Positions 11,153 to 23,148 of a DNA stretch of 64,000 nt are shown here, piece by piece (positions within the stretch are counted from its first letter, which is position 1; every line of letters begins with the position of its first letter). The position numbers were made by a program, and so were the translations under genes. Origin of the DNA: Phallusia mammillata (lineage: Eukaryota > Chordata > Ascidiacea > Phlebobranchia > Ascidiidae); assembly GCA_003260075.1 (NCBI GenBank), contig QLIY01000425.1, positions 50,207 to 114,206 of the forward strand, written 5' to 3'. The notes under the pieces are model-generated. The model had not been told where the DNA came from. It saw only the letters and a program-made list of their open reading frames with translations, and did no database searches.

Positions 11153-11199
11153 TTTTCAACATTAAATTTACCACAGCTGGTTCAACAGTGCCTCAAATC

Positions 11200-11495
11200 C
11201 TTCAGTTTGTCTCGATTGAATCGAAAAGCCTAAAATGGAAATATCGTAAACGCTGTTTTGGTATTAGACATCGTTTTACCTGTAGTGATCGACGGCGCTG
11301 AAATGACGTTTAATTATTAAACGTCCATTTTCAAAAATACTCACCCCCCCCCCCCTTCAGTTTGTCTCGATTGAATCGAAAAGCCTAAAATGGAAATATC
11401 GAAAACGCTGTTTTGGTATTAGACATCGTTTTACTTGTAGTGATCGACGGCGCTGAAATTACGTTTAATTATTAAACGTATATTTTCAAAAATGC
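11200..11495. repeat. Copy pair joined by C12
   Basis: About 140-bp copies at 11200-11341 and 11356-11495 on either side of CCCCCCCCCCCC (11344-11355), differing by a few substitutions. Confidence 0.88.
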
Positions 11496-12079
11496 TCGAT
11501 GACGTCATATTGCGAGATAAAGGGTATTGTGACGTCAGAACGAGTATTGTTCGTAGATAATTACTTTGTCCCGCTTAAAAGTTGTTTGAATGATGCAGTA
11601 AAAAGTTGCTGCACACACTTTGATGTTTTTTATTTGACATTGGTTAAAGTTATCTTTATTTATTTGTATGTGTGCTGCTTATATACGGTCGAATGCACTG
11701 GTATGTGAGAAGTCAGTTGTTGCAGAACCCAGATATTTGTTGTAACATGAATATTTTGCTCCTCACAATCCCATGTTTCTCAACTGGCAATCATCCAACA
11801 AATTTTGTGTGAATAATTTGTCTGATTTTGTCCCGAAAAATTTAGGTAAATCAGATTTACTTTTTGAACAACAGGATACCAGCAAGTTGATTTGTGTTCA
11901 ACTAAATTTCGGCGTTCTTTTTCTGGTTCCAATATTGTACGATTTCAAACTGTCCAACATTTAATCAGCCACTTTAACTTGGTTATTTTTCAGTTGACCC
12001 CGCACATTTACGGTCATCAGCCAAACATGAAGTTGCAAGCATAACAGTCTTCAATAACTTTGACCTTAAAAAAAGGACA

Positions 12080-12260
12080 ACCTTTCAACACTATGACGTG
12101 TACTTTAAATGACGTCATAAAAAAAAAGTGACGAAAAACATCACCTGTAAATGATTATTACGTCATATCATTACGCATGTTGTTACGTCATTGCGCATCA
12201 TATCGTCATGCTGATGACGTCACGCTTCACATCGTCATGCTGGTGACGCCACAAGCTGTG
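12080..12260. promoter_or_regulatory. Cluster of CRE/ATF-like sites
   Basis: Two exact TGACGTCA octamers (12110-12117, 12215-12222), two TTACGTCA variants and several TGACG/CGTCA half sites in about 180 bp. They are candidate binding sites for CREB/ATF or other bZIP factors. The nearest genes are ACBD3 (upstream, convergent end) and the gene at 16855. Confidence 0.4.
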
Positions 12261-12629
12261 CGCGGTGGGAAATCTGTTAAAAGGGTGCAAACTGTTTAGA
12301 CGACTCCACTATAATTTTTACGTGTTATGATTATTCAGCGGTTTTCGCGCTTTTTGCGATTGCCAGTCGCTTCTGTATTGCGTTCGCGTTTTAAAAATAC
12401 ATCTATATACGCAACTGTGTCTTGAGATGCTTGATGTTTGCAAGTTTGCTGTTTGTGTCCTGGCTGTCTTGACCAGCATGTGTGGGTGCAAAACTTTCAT
12501 TCCTATTTGTTTTACCCTTTGCACGACCCACACAGGTTTTAAATGTGAGATTCAAGTTTTTTTCTGGTAAAAATGGTCAAGTTGGGCGAAAAAATAGCTA
12601 ATCAGATAAGTTAATTCAATGATGAAAAT

Positions 12630-12764
12630 ACACGCAAAGGCGATCTTTTACGTGACTCCAGTGGATATAAACGGGTTATACTGATGTGCCCACCCCCCCC
12701 CCTACACGCAAAGGCGATCTTTTACGTGACTCCAGTGGATATAAACGGGTGTAACTGATGTGCC
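12630..12764. repeat. 62-bp copy pair joined by C10
   Basis: Copies at about 12630-12691 and 12703-12764 around CCCCCCCCCC (12693-12702). Confidence 0.88.
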
Positions 12765-12866
12765 CTTCATATCACTGATGATGGGATGAGCATTTGCCGA
12801 AACGTTTGAACAATAAAACATGTCGCTTTTCTTACGTAGATCTATTTGGGCCATCATCATCATTCA
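12757..12866. repeat. Foldback-family repeat copy
   Basis: Contains CTGATGATGGGATGAGCATT, GCCGAAACGTTTGAACAATA and ATTTGGGCC in the same order as the 11030 element. Only one arm is well preserved. Confidence 0.7.
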
Positions 12867-13785
12867 ACAGATCCTTATGTAAGTGAAATTGTACTAATTC
12901 TACAATTGAACACACGTTAAACCTTATAAGATGCTGGTGGACGGCCAAAATACCAAGCGGTCGTCATTCTCAAACCTGTTTTCTGGCGTCGGCAAATATG
13001 GCTGTATTTTCTCGAATATTACGTAAAGGTTTCGTCACAACTATTTTGAGCATTTTAGACTCCTTCAAGATTCGCGCTGCAAATATGGTTTGAAGCAGGA
13101 ACAACAATAAAACCTCTTAACCGATATCGATAAATTAGAAATCCGCTTTGTTACACAAACAGATGAATCGTTCTCGTCCGTGTTGCGTAATAATAATAGC
13201 AAGATGACCTGTAGTAACCTTTGCCCGTTGGACGGTCGACCGCCTGGACTATGAACTGTTACAACGCTGAAAAGTTTAATAACAATGTTTCGCCTGTTAT
13301 TAGAGAAAACAAAGTTTAATTAGAACTGTTGATATGAATATAGTGAACTATTGCATGTTGCAATGTAGCCTATTGTGGTTATCACAATAAACATACATGT
13401 GGATGTAACAGTTGGTGTTGCGTTTGTACTGTGTTCTGAGTCCAATCGCTGCATTATTTCGGTCCTAAACCTGTCAATCAACTAATTCGCTTTACGTGGT
13501 TTTGGTTTTGCGTGCAACCATAAAAAATCAAAATTAAAGTTTAGAAACTGTATTGAATGAGCAATACAACACAAAAACCACACGTACATCGTTTGTACAA
13601 GCTCCGCTTTCACAGTTTGTGGCATATTTTCGCTACAGTGTAAATATTACCTCAACATTATCAAATCCTTACGCAGTGAAAACAAGGTTTGTTGGTTTTC
13701 GACAAATTGGAGCCAATCAGAGCAATTAGTGCGTTTCTCATCACCCGATCACGAGAAATCTTTCCCCCACTTTACTGTTGTGGAC

Positions 13786-13950
13786 CACTTCACGCTCCAG
13801 AAATTTCCCTCACGTGACAACAACAACCCACTATCGCCCTTGTTACGTCATGTGACAGTCACGTGACAAGCACTTCACCTGCCGCGCGATGTCAACGCAA
13901 ACATTGTGTTTTGGGCCGCGGAAGATATTTACCACAGAGAGGTAGGCGAG
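13786..13950. promoter_or_regulatory. Orphan promoter-like block with E-boxes
   Basis: Palindromic GTCACGTGAC at 13858-13867 and TCACGTGAC at 13810-13818, with TTACGTCATGTGAC between, in a locally GC-richer stretch. It ends in a donor-like CAGAGAG|GTAGGC near 13940. No coding exon was found directly downstream. It could drive the 133-aa gene 3 kb away or an untranslated RNA. Confidence 0.35.
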
Positions 13951-14708
13951 TAGAAATCGAAAACACGAACGGGATTTTTTGAATTATTATCTCACCACGG
14001 GACGCCATCGCACAACAAGTGGCCAAAACAGGTCAACTGGTTCATGTGGTTCGTGTTCCTGGACAAAACAAGTTTTCCTGATCTCTTGCACTATGGACGC
14101 CTAACAACGTAATTCCCAAACCGGGGTAAAAAACAATAAACTGTTGAAGAAATTCGATGGGGAGGATTTTTTTTTCGAAAGTTCGGGACAACGAATTTGC
14201 CTTAAATATTCATTTAAATGGGTTTATACAAACCATCAACTTTTATGTGTATAAACTATTGCTGCCAGGCATAATATCAAGTTTATAGAGCTCATCTGGC
14301 AAACGTATTTTTATTCCGACGTTCGCCTTCATCAGGGTAAATAACGCTGAATGCGCGTAGTACAGTGCACGATAAACAAAGGAAAAAAGAATGGAACACA
14401 AGCACGTCACAACAAATAAGATTACATTTGCCAGAAAAGCTCTACAAACTTAACTTTCATGTGTGTTTCGCATCTTTCGAACCGACGCAAAATTCTGAAC
14501 AAGCAATTCCGATTTGACGAATTTGCAAAAATATTTTCCATCAAACCATTCGTGTTCGACAGGTGACGTAAAAACTGAAAATTTTATACAAGTACGCTTT
14601 AGGTTGAACTTACGTCATCACCACATGGGTGCAAAAAGTGACGTCAGGCTTTTAACTGTCACAGCAGGTTTGTGACGTCATAATGTTGCAAACAAACAAA
14701 TTACACTT

Positions 14709-15113
14709 TTGCGTGAAAAGTAATTCTAGAATCATCCAACCGCTGTGTGACGTCAATATGGGCGTTTGTGGTGAAACTCGATTTAAAGTTCGGATTGCAG
14801 CCAGATTTTGCGAAACCTCAATTCTGTTTGGAAAGAATGTATCCTGATCCCTAGTTAGTTTTGTTCAGTACAAAAAACTCCCAACTCTTCGTAACAACCT
14901 TTTCAGTACACGTAAGCAGCCCCCCCCCCTTGCGTGAAAAGTAATTCTAGAATCATCCAACCGTTGTGTGACGTCGATATGGGCGTTTGTGGTGAAACTG
15001 AAACTCAGATTTTGCGAAACCTCAATTCTGTTTGGAAAGAATGTATCCTGGTCCCTAGTTAGTTTTGTTTAGTACAAAAAACTCCTAACTCTTCGTAACA
15101 ACCTTTTCAGTAT
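14709..15113. repeat. Copy pair of about 200 bp joined by C10
   Basis: Copies at about 14709-14908 and 14930-15113 around CCCCCCCCCC (14920-14929). The second lacks a roughly 20-bp piece and carries substitutions, one of which destroys a TGACGTCA site. Confidence 0.88.
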
Positions 15114-15668
15114 ACAAGCACCAAAAAACAAAACATTTTGCGCACAATCAGCTTGCGTTGTATATATTTCATCAGCTGTAGAACGTGATACCTTGATTTT
15201 CTTGTGCTGAAAAAGATTAGTTCCCGTTAAAGGTTGAAATGTTTACGAACTAAAATTTAATCGATTCTGCATAATTTTCTTTATTTGCTTTATTTGTTTT
15301 AAAATTTGTAATCACAGGCAAGGTTTTTAACATATTTTCACCACGTTTCTGTCGCATAATGTCACTGAATAATTCAATTCCGACCAACGTATCGTGTCAT
15401 GTTTTATTTATCGGTCATACCACAGAAAGGACAAACACTTCACACGACCTGTGTTCTCCATAAATACAAATAAAATCAATACATGTGGTAGGGCTGATTG
15501 CATTTCCCGCTTTTAACTGATGTTTAAACTGTTGATCCCGTTTTTCGCTTCAAACCGCTGCGTAAAATCAATGCCGAAAGTTCAAACGAGTTCAAAGCGT
15601 TTACCATCCGATTGATGACGTCCGACTGGGACCACGTGGTTTTACTGACGTCATCAGAGCAGCCACAT

Positions 15669-15810
15669 GGGTAATACGCTTTAAAATTTATCGCACACAA
15701 GGGTATTAGATTGCACCGTGTTGTGTGGTTTTAAAAATTTCCCCCCCCCCCGGGTAATACGCTTTAAAATTTATCGCACACAAGGGTATTAGATTGCACG
15801 GTGTTGTGTG
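15669..15810. repeat. 60-bp copy pair joined by C11
   Basis: gggtaatacgctttaaaatt and following bases occur at 15669 and 15752, separated by a C run at 15741-15751. Confidence 0.88.
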
Positions 15811-16367
15811 TGGAAAATCCCGACAAAAACATTTACAAATTGGGTAAAGTTGAGTTGGGTTTGAAACAATTCGTAACTACATTGTTGCATTCAGCGATAA
15901 CTGTGTCTATAGTGAATATAGAACTGTGCTTTTTTCAAGAGTTTTCTGTAAAAGCGCAGTTGAAAACTACATTATTGCAGTAACACAATTAGATGCACAA
16001 CAGTATCACAAAAAGCAGAAGCATGAAAAGATAAAGTGGATTAAAGGTATCAAATTTCCCTTACTGCAAAAGTCCCAAGCTCTTGCGCAAAACCATCCAT
16101 AATTTAAACCTAAACACACTGCTGCGCTTTCAAGGCCACACAGTATTTCGCGCTATAACAAATTCCCTGGTGTGACGGAAACACCTCCTACTTTCAACAC
16201 AACCAGCAACCGTTTCAAGCATTCACCACAGTAGACGCTATGCTATAATTGGTCTGTTGTGTACATAACCGACTTGTTGACCAGCTTAAAGCCCTGTTGA
16301 ACGATTATATCCATGGCGACCTGTAGCGCACTCTGTACTGTTTCACATCTAGGTCGCGACAACAGAC

Positions 16368-16750
16368 AGAGATCAACATGTTTTCAATGGTCGGCCGGTT
16401 TACAATCCCCAGACGAGTTCAGAGGGTTGTTGTCTATCGCCTTTAAAAGAAAAAAGGGAACTGAGTTATGCAAGTGTCCGATTTATGGCTAAACTCATGC
16501 ATTTGGCTTCGACAAGAACGTTAGCTCATAAAAAATTGAACGGAGAAAAAGGAATCCCCCCCCCCAGAGATCAACATGTTTTCAATGGTCGGCCGGTTTA
16601 CAATCCCCAGACGGGTTCAGAGGGTTGTTGTCTATCGCCCTTAAAAGAAAAAAGGGAACTGAGTTATGCAAGTGTCCGATTTATGGCTGAACTCATGCAT
16701 TTGGCTTCGACAAGAACGCTGGCTCATAAAAAATTGAACGGAGAAAAAGG
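16368..16750. repeat. 185-bp copy pair joined by C10
   Basis: agagatcaacatgttttcaa and following bases at 16368-16552 and 16566-16750, separated by C10 (16556-16565). An apparent open frame across this pair is an artefact of the repetition. Confidence 0.88.
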
Positions 16751-16854
16751 AAGAGCTTGCTCGGTATTTATAGTTTCGCTTTCTATCAGCCACTGTCAGA
16801 GCTGTGTACTGTTTAGTGAAGAACAGTTATTTTGCGGATATTGCTGAAGTCGGA

Positions 16855-17788
16855 ATGAAACGTACAATGAAACTAGTTCCTATTATGACCTTAGGTAAGT
16901 TTTCTGTATGCTATATACATTGCACAACATAACTGTACAGTTTATGTTTATTTAGAAACTGAAATGCCATTGGGTTTGTTTAGCGAATAAGCGAACACAA
17001 TGACAATTGTTTTGGACAATTATACCTACTGTTGTGTTTGTTTTGTATGTTTACAAACAAAAACTAATTCGCTAATCGTGTTTAATTTCCTCAAAATTGA
17101 AATTGTGATCACTTGTTTGTGGTTATTGTTGTACCTGTTCTGCCCCTAACCACATAAATCTTACAATTTACTTCTTTGTATCGCAGGAAGTCCTAAAAGG
17201 GCTGGCAAGGAATTGAACAACTCTCCAAAGAAGAATACGAAGTAATTTTAAAGCTGTTTTCATTTCTATGATTTTGAATATAAACAAAACAGTTAAAATG
17301 TTTCAATACACGAGTTTCAGTCGGTAAAAGTTTAATTTATCAGTCAAATTACACAGAAATATCCGTTGATAAAAGCTGCCGCTTATCATTTATTGGCTGG
17401 ATGCTTTTACTATGATAAAAAAGATTTTGGGAATGTAGCCTGGCACAGCTGAAAGGATGTTTTATCAAACTTCTCTTATAGATTGCCACCTATTAATGCC
17501 AAAGCCTCGTTCGTGGGCAAGACAACTGAACAATTTGCATCTTCAATAACTTCTACCGGAATGAAACATAGAAATCTTAAACTTCCCGACGTCATCGAAA
17601 AGCGGAATTGTCCGGTAGATGGCGTATCGGTGTTGGGAGCAGACGTACATCGGCACGACATGAAAATGAAACGAGTCAAAAAACACTTTCGAGATCTAAA
17701 CAAAGCTGCTGGGTTTGAATTTAGCGAAAAAACAAGTTTTTCCGAAGATTTTTCTCTCCCTGCTCCCGAGCGAGTTGTATTTGAGTGA
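16855..17788 (+). CDS. Unrecognised 133-aa basic protein, 3 exons
   Basis: Exons 16855-16894, 17187-17241 and 17482-17788, all with GT-AG sites and matching phases. I do not recognise the family. The product is basic and has no membrane segment or signal peptide. Near the N-terminus are two CDK-type phosphoacceptor motifs (LGSPKRAG, NNSPKKNT). A Lys/Arg/His-rich centre (HRHDMKMKRVKKHFRDL) is followed by an acidic/aromatic C-terminus (GFEFSEKTSFSEDFSLPAPERVVFE is partly acidic). Such a layout is seen in small nuclear or cell-cycle proteins, but that is only a suggestion. A polyadenylation hexamer AATAAA lies near 18113. The start has a reasonable context (cggaATGA), though an upstream exon cannot be excluded. 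Confidence 0.6.
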
Positions 17789-18590
17789 CATTTTTGTTGC
17801 TGCTGAATTATTTATTTTTTACATTTTTTCTTGACTTTTATTTCTTTGCTGACTTTTATTTTGCTGTGAGCTGCTGCATTTTTCATGTTGTGTTCATTGA
17901 CATAAAACTATATAGTTTTCACACTTTTGAGTAAGTTTGTTGAAACCCTGACTTTTGAAAATCATCCAACTATTTTGTCCTGTCTCACTAAAACTATTTC
18001 ATGTATTTTTCTGTTGATTAAAACGTGAAACAAACAAATTTATGCGAATGCTGCTTTACTTCGCCTCCATTCCAGTGTTTTGTTTCGCTTTTTCTGTTGA
18101 TTTTTGCACTGAAATAAAAATTTAAAAGCAAAAAAATGTGGTGTGCATTGACATCATAGGACAAGTGTGAAATAATAGTTGGTAACAGTACTACATTTCT
18201 GTGACGCAGCACCTAAAAATCATCAAACGCATTTAGTTTATCACTTTAAAGTTTAACTCCTCTAGTTAGTGAATGACCTTATTGCTGGCGTCAGTCTAAC
18301 ACAAATCCGAAACTTACCGAATAAATCTAAAAATATCCGAAGCTATCAGCTGACATTCCAAAAAACAAAACCAACTATGATCGATAAAATCCGAAAATTA
18401 CCGAAGAGTTCCGAAATTGCATTGTGGGTCTAAACCGAATTGGCATGTTATCTGAAAACCGGATAAAAAGCTGCAGTCTTATCTGATTGGCTGCTTTTCT
18501 TTCAGCTGCGTGGGCGGAGGTCAACAAACCGGTAAAAGCCGAAACAATCTTCAGAAGATTTTATTTCAAGTTGCAAGCCGCAGAGTTACC
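17789..18590 (+). other. 3' UTR of the 133-aa gene and CCCH gene promoter
   Basis: AT-rich 3' region with AATAAA near 18113, then a stretch with repeated TCCGAAA/ACCGAA words (about 18300-18420) and an inverted CCAAT box (GATTGGCTG, near 18485) ahead of the CCCH start codon. No coding exon seen. Confidence 0.45.
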
Positions 18591-21500
18591 ATGGAGAGCA
18601 AATTCAATCTTACGCAGTCGCCTTTCACCTGTGAGATTTGATTGCTACGTTTTCTGTTGGCAACTGCGAATTGAGTCTGCTATTAATTTAAGAAATTGTG
18701 AAACTAAGCTCGAAAACGCCTATTAAATTTGACTGCTGCGTTATTTGTTGGCAAAGAAGCTGCAAACAAATAGAAAGTCTGATCTTGTGCTATTGACATT
18801 CAGAAAATTGTTAAACTTTATGCTAGGCTTTTTGGATAACTTTTTCTGGGGTGTTTTTGTTGTTTTTCCGCTAGCAACATCCAATATTCGCTTATTTTAG
18901 TTCGCTTAATTAGACATACAAATACGAGAATTTGCGTTGTAGAACAAAGAATATTTTACGATTTAAATGTTGTTGTTTTGTTTGAATGTAAAATCGTGAT
19001 TGCATTTATACCAGTATCATAAGTTGGTTCGTTTAAATAAAGGGGTGATCTTCCGGGTCTAAAATGTAATCCTTTTTAAAAGTTCAAACAATCTGATTGT
19101 TACCCATTTTTAACAATTTTGTTAAAACTTCATCACATACAATGTTTTTATTTCTATGTTTATTTTAATTGTCGCAAGAGTTTTGAAAATACTTTTCATG
19201 CATTACAAGTCAAAATGGAATGTGATAAAGAATTTATTCATTAAAAACTTTATTTATTTCACTTACTTAAAATATATTTTATGTCGATCACAGCCACAGC
19301 ATGTCACACTCCAGTTTGGCCGTTCCGACCGAGAAAGTTTTCGTCACCTTTCGTCACAGTTCCCAAGTTCAATATCGACGAAACAGCTGAGTCATCGTCA
19401 CGTGATGAACACCGGGGTTCGTCATTCGATTCTGGTTTCGGTTCGGTTGTGACGGAGCATGACGCAGCAGAACACAGCGGACTTTGTCCAAAGTAAGTGA
19501 AATTACAACAAGTAGTCATTGTGATTATCGAAGATAAACGCAAGATGTCATATATATATTTAAAACTGAACAAAATGTAATAACTTTGGAAATAAAGACG
19601 AAACTGCAAATTTGCGACATCAGTTTGTGCCATTATGTAATTTTTCAAAACAAATTTAAAAATAGAACATTACAGTTTTGCATATTTGTTGTTTTTATTC
19701 AGAAACCACAATCCATTACTGCATGCCACTAAAAAATCTAATTAGCAAGCTAAACTGTTTGCCAACGTTTGAACAATAAAGCATGTCGTTTTTTACGTCT
19801 ATTTGGGCCGTTATTTTCATGCATGTCGCTTTTTACGTCTATTTGGGCCGTTATTTTCATCATTAAACGAAATATTCAAAAAAGGCCCAAAAAAACTAAA
19901 ACGTTGTTTTATTTTTCAGGTACCACAATGACGGTATTTGTGAAATGGGTCCAATATGTCCATTGGTTCATGAGAAGAAGACCCCAGTAAAAATTTCTTC
20001 ATCTTTTAACCCATCAGCCCCTGAATTTGTGCCAAGATCGCGTCAGATTATTGCGTCACAATCGTGGCACGGTGCCAGCGAACAGGACAATTCGATTGCG
20101 CGAGAATTAACGAACTTGGCAATCAGCCAAAGCACAGGTGCGAACATTTCCGATTAAGACTCTTTACTTAATGTTCGATGATTTAGTGATGTTTTTTTCT
20201 GCTATCATTTTTTTACGTGCATGTAACTCTAAGCTTCGCTGTTCCTTGCTGTTCTAACCTGTTAAATACCAATGTACAGCAAGTGATTAAAACAGACAAC
20301 TGCAAACGGATATATAACAATTAGTTATTTTTTGGTATTTAAAATGTCCTCTCCATATCCACCAGTGCAATAACAAAACTAGACTATCTTCTTACTCATG
20401 TCTGAGGCGATTATTATATTTTTCAGAACTTAGCGACTGCTACTCTCCCTTCAAGAAAAGGTACGACTTCGTTTATCTTTTATCTGCTAACAGCTTCCCT
20501 CAATGAGTTTACCTGTTTAATATATTAAATTTAGTTTAAGGAAACCAAATCACTCTAAGTCTAATTAATGCACACATTTTTCGTGACTCCCTTTGATATT
20601 TTCGCAATAACTTGTCGTATCGTGTAAGTGTTTGGAGACAGTTGTTCCGTGCTCTCGCTTGGTGGCGATATTGAGCGCAACTTTACAAACACAAATAGTC
20701 CCATCACCGACTGCTGTGAAAATACTAACGAAAACATTGTTACAACTTTTTGATTTTTTATGTCACCACTTCTCGCGTTTCTACCTTCACTGAAGCGCTA
20801 TAACGGATGAGACCTGTGATGCACCGGATTTGTACCCCCCCCCCCCTCTCGCTTGGTGGCGATATTGAGCGCAACTTTACAAACACAAATAGTTCCATCA
20901 CCGACTGCTGTGGAAATATGAACAAAAACATTGTTACAACTTTTTGTTTTTTTATGTCACCACTTCTCGCGTTTCTACTATTTGCTGAAGCGCTACAACG
21001 GATGAGACCTGTGACCCCCCCCCCCGGATTTATACAAACCTTTCAACGTGACGCAAGGACAAAAGTCTGATGATTATGACGATGGTGATTGGAGCAGGGC
21101 ACCCGGTACGTCACATATACAAACAGTTTGATTTTAGCGAGTTTTTTTGGAGGCTCGTCTACATAGGCAACCTAAAACGAATGGTTTATTTTTTGTGTTG
21201 TGTTGTTTCATCTTTACTGCAGCTTTGTCGAAACATCGATTTAGGCAAATGTTGGTCCTCATCGTTAAAAGGTATACTTCATATACAATAAAAGTTCCCA
21301 TACACAGCGAAATAACCGTACCTATTTACGAAATTCAGTTTTATAATCGTATCAATAATCTTCCTAATCGCCCCCCCCCCTGACTCTTCCTTATAATTTT
21401 AAAGCCGTGCGTTTGACGTTCAGTTTGTCTCAACCCGTTTTCAGTTTTAAAATCACATGAATCTACAGGAGCTGAAGTTTGGCGAAGACCGCGACCCACA

Positions 21501-23148
21501 AAGTTTAAAACCGAGCCCTGCACAACTTTCCACACAATTGGGCCCCCCCCCCAAACCCTGCGTTTGATGTTCAGTTTGTCTCAGCCTGATTTTAGTTTTA
21601 AAATCACATGAGTCTGCAGGAGCTGAAGTTTGGCGACGACCGCGACCCACAAAGTTTAAAACTGAGCCCTGCACAACTTTTCACACAATTGGATCTTGTC
21701 CTTACGGTGAAAAGTGCAACTTCTACCACAAAAATGATGAGAAAAATGTGGGCAAGACTAAAACGCGGCTCTGCAAGTCGTGGAACATCGGAGAAAAGTG
21801 TGACTTCGGTTCTAAATGCGATTTTGCACATGGTGGGTTGTTTAGGATTAATTACGAAAATCTATTACTTTAAATTGAAAAGTGAGAATTCAACTCTTTT
21901 ATACCAGTTTAATCGTCTTGACCTGGCTCTGGAACCTATTTATCTAACGTAAAACACACGTAAATTAACACAAGATATCAATAAACATCTTGCTCAATAG
22001 AACAGATAATTCTAATCGAACGCGATAAATTTATGTCGTTATTTTCACTACAAAGTTTATTTGTCTCCATTAAAGACGTACCAAACACGAATATAAACAA
22101 ATTTATTTGGTTAGAAAATCAGCTTAAATTGTAAATGGCGTTAAAACAACAGTCCCCCCCCCCGTTACTGTCAATGGACCTTTTGTAACAAAACCGGCTG
22201 AAAAATATGACATTTGTGATAGAACCCGCTGGCATAAAAGTGGAATCCCACCACTGCCTAACACATAAGCAAACCAACTTACGGTTTCGGCCAAGCACAC
22301 AATGCTAATAGGATATTTAATACTAAGTAAGCTCGATGACATTTTCTTGCCAAATTCCTATAGTTTAACTGTCTCGCTTATAATATAACGCACAATTAGG
22401 CATATCTAAACGATCTTGTTTGTGTATAGAAAATCAGAAGTAATTTGCTTGAAAGAATATCAGCGTAAAAATAACAAGAGTTGTTGTAGCTGTCGCCGTT
22501 TTCTTTTGCTCAGCAGGAAGCGAAGAGTTGAATGTGAAATACAAGACCCGAATGTGCAAAGTTTTCACGACCACAGGAAAATGCCCGTATGGTGACCAGT
22601 GTACTTTTGCTCACGATAAAGAGGAAAAACGAAAAGATATTTCGACAGTTTACAAGTTCAAAACTGAGATTTGCCAACTGTAAGTGCACAAAGTAATTCT
22701 GTGATCATTTCAAAGGTTTTTAACGTTAAGAACTTTTATTTCTTCTATTAGTATCATAAGGTTCGGTTTGAAGAGTAAATGCGTTTTGATTAGAACCGTA
22801 ACTTATTTACCTCAAACAGAATGCTTTTTCCGAACTTTTCCCAATAATATAGACTTCCCCAATAGATAAAGCGCGTCATATATTGTACGTGACTTTTATT
22901 AATAGACGACATACTTTTTCTGCTGTCGTTGCAAGGTTAAGATATTCAAACAAATGTGTTTATTACATTTGCATTTTGCCTGATCAAATCGGTAATTAGC
23001 TCATGGAAACAGTTTTTTTAACTTCGCTTTGTGTCATGTGTTGATAAAATGAATTGTTTTTAGATGGCTAAAGGGTCAATGCTCGTTCGGAGTCGCTTGC
23101 CACTTTGCCCATGGATTTGAGGAGCTCAATGCCGATCACACATTCTGA
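18591..23148 (+). CDS. CCCH zinc-finger protein with five fingers (TIS11/ZFP36-like)
   Basis: Likely RNA-binding regulator of mRNA stability or translation. Exons: 18591-18630, 19294-19492, 19920-20137, 20427-20460, 20796-21105 (interrupted by two C runs and a repeated copy), 21620-21832, 22517-22679, 23064-23148. When the interrupted exon is read as one 110-nt exon all phases agree and the protein is about 353 aa. Fingers: residues 78-97 (C-x8-C-x5-C-x3-H, split by an intron), 218-237, 252-271, 285-304 and 324-342 (C-x7-C-x5-C-x3-H). Fingers 2-5 have the KTxxC lead-in (FKTEPC, TKTRLC, YKTRMC, FKTEIC) typical of the TTP family, and finger 2 has the TFHTIGSCPYG core. Four to five fingers is more than the usual two, so a lineage-specific expansion is likely. 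The start ATGGAGAGC has a strong context (ttaccATGG). AATAAA at 23679-23684. Confidence 0.85.
19767..19868. repeat. Foldback-family repeat, arm duplicated
   Basis: Carries AACGTTTGAACAATAAAGCA and two successive copies of the block GCATGTCG-TTTTTACGTCTATTTGGGCCGTTATTTTCA (about 45 bp). CCCH gene intron 2. Confidence 0.75.
20647..21025. repeat. Copy pair splitting CCCH exon 5, joined by C runs
   Basis: Copies at about 20647-20834 and 20848-21014, with C13 at 20835-20847 and C11 at 21015-21025. The acceptor and first part of the exon occur in both copies, while the remainder of the exon is only after the second C run, overlapping copy 1 by about 10 bases (GGATTTGTAC/GGATTTATAC). Confidence 0.88.
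21371..21380. repeat. C10 homopolymer
   Basis: Run of 10 C in the CCCH gene. No clear duplication across it. Confidence 0.8.
21408..21692. repeat. Copy pair at the start of CCCH exon 6, joined by C10
   Basis: Copies at 21408-21542 and 21558-21692 separated by C10 (21543-21552). Copy 1 contains the acceptor and first about 75 nt of the exon and is cut off; copy 2 is intact. Confidence 0.88.
22154..22256. mobile_element. Truncated family B MITE starting at a C10 run
   Basis: C10 at 22154-22163, then the right half of a family B element (gttactgtcaatggacc to ATCCCACCACTG). The left half is absent. Confidence 0.75.

Larger units (their letters stand above)
10584..16854. other. Gene-poor 6.3 kb: duplicated blocks and CRE-like octamers
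   Basis: I found no convincing exon. The stretch holds five or more C-run-separated copy pairs, a tRNA-like repeat, two foldback repeats, nine exact TGACGTCA octamers and a GC-richer block at about 13.79-13.95 kb with two TCACGTGAC E-boxes that looks like a promoter. Open frames here are short and most cross C runs. Confidence 0.6.

Noticed and set aside
16485-16847. 120-codon open frame
   Set aside because: It reads twice through the same repeated segment and across a C run. No similarity, and the peptide halves are just the repeat.
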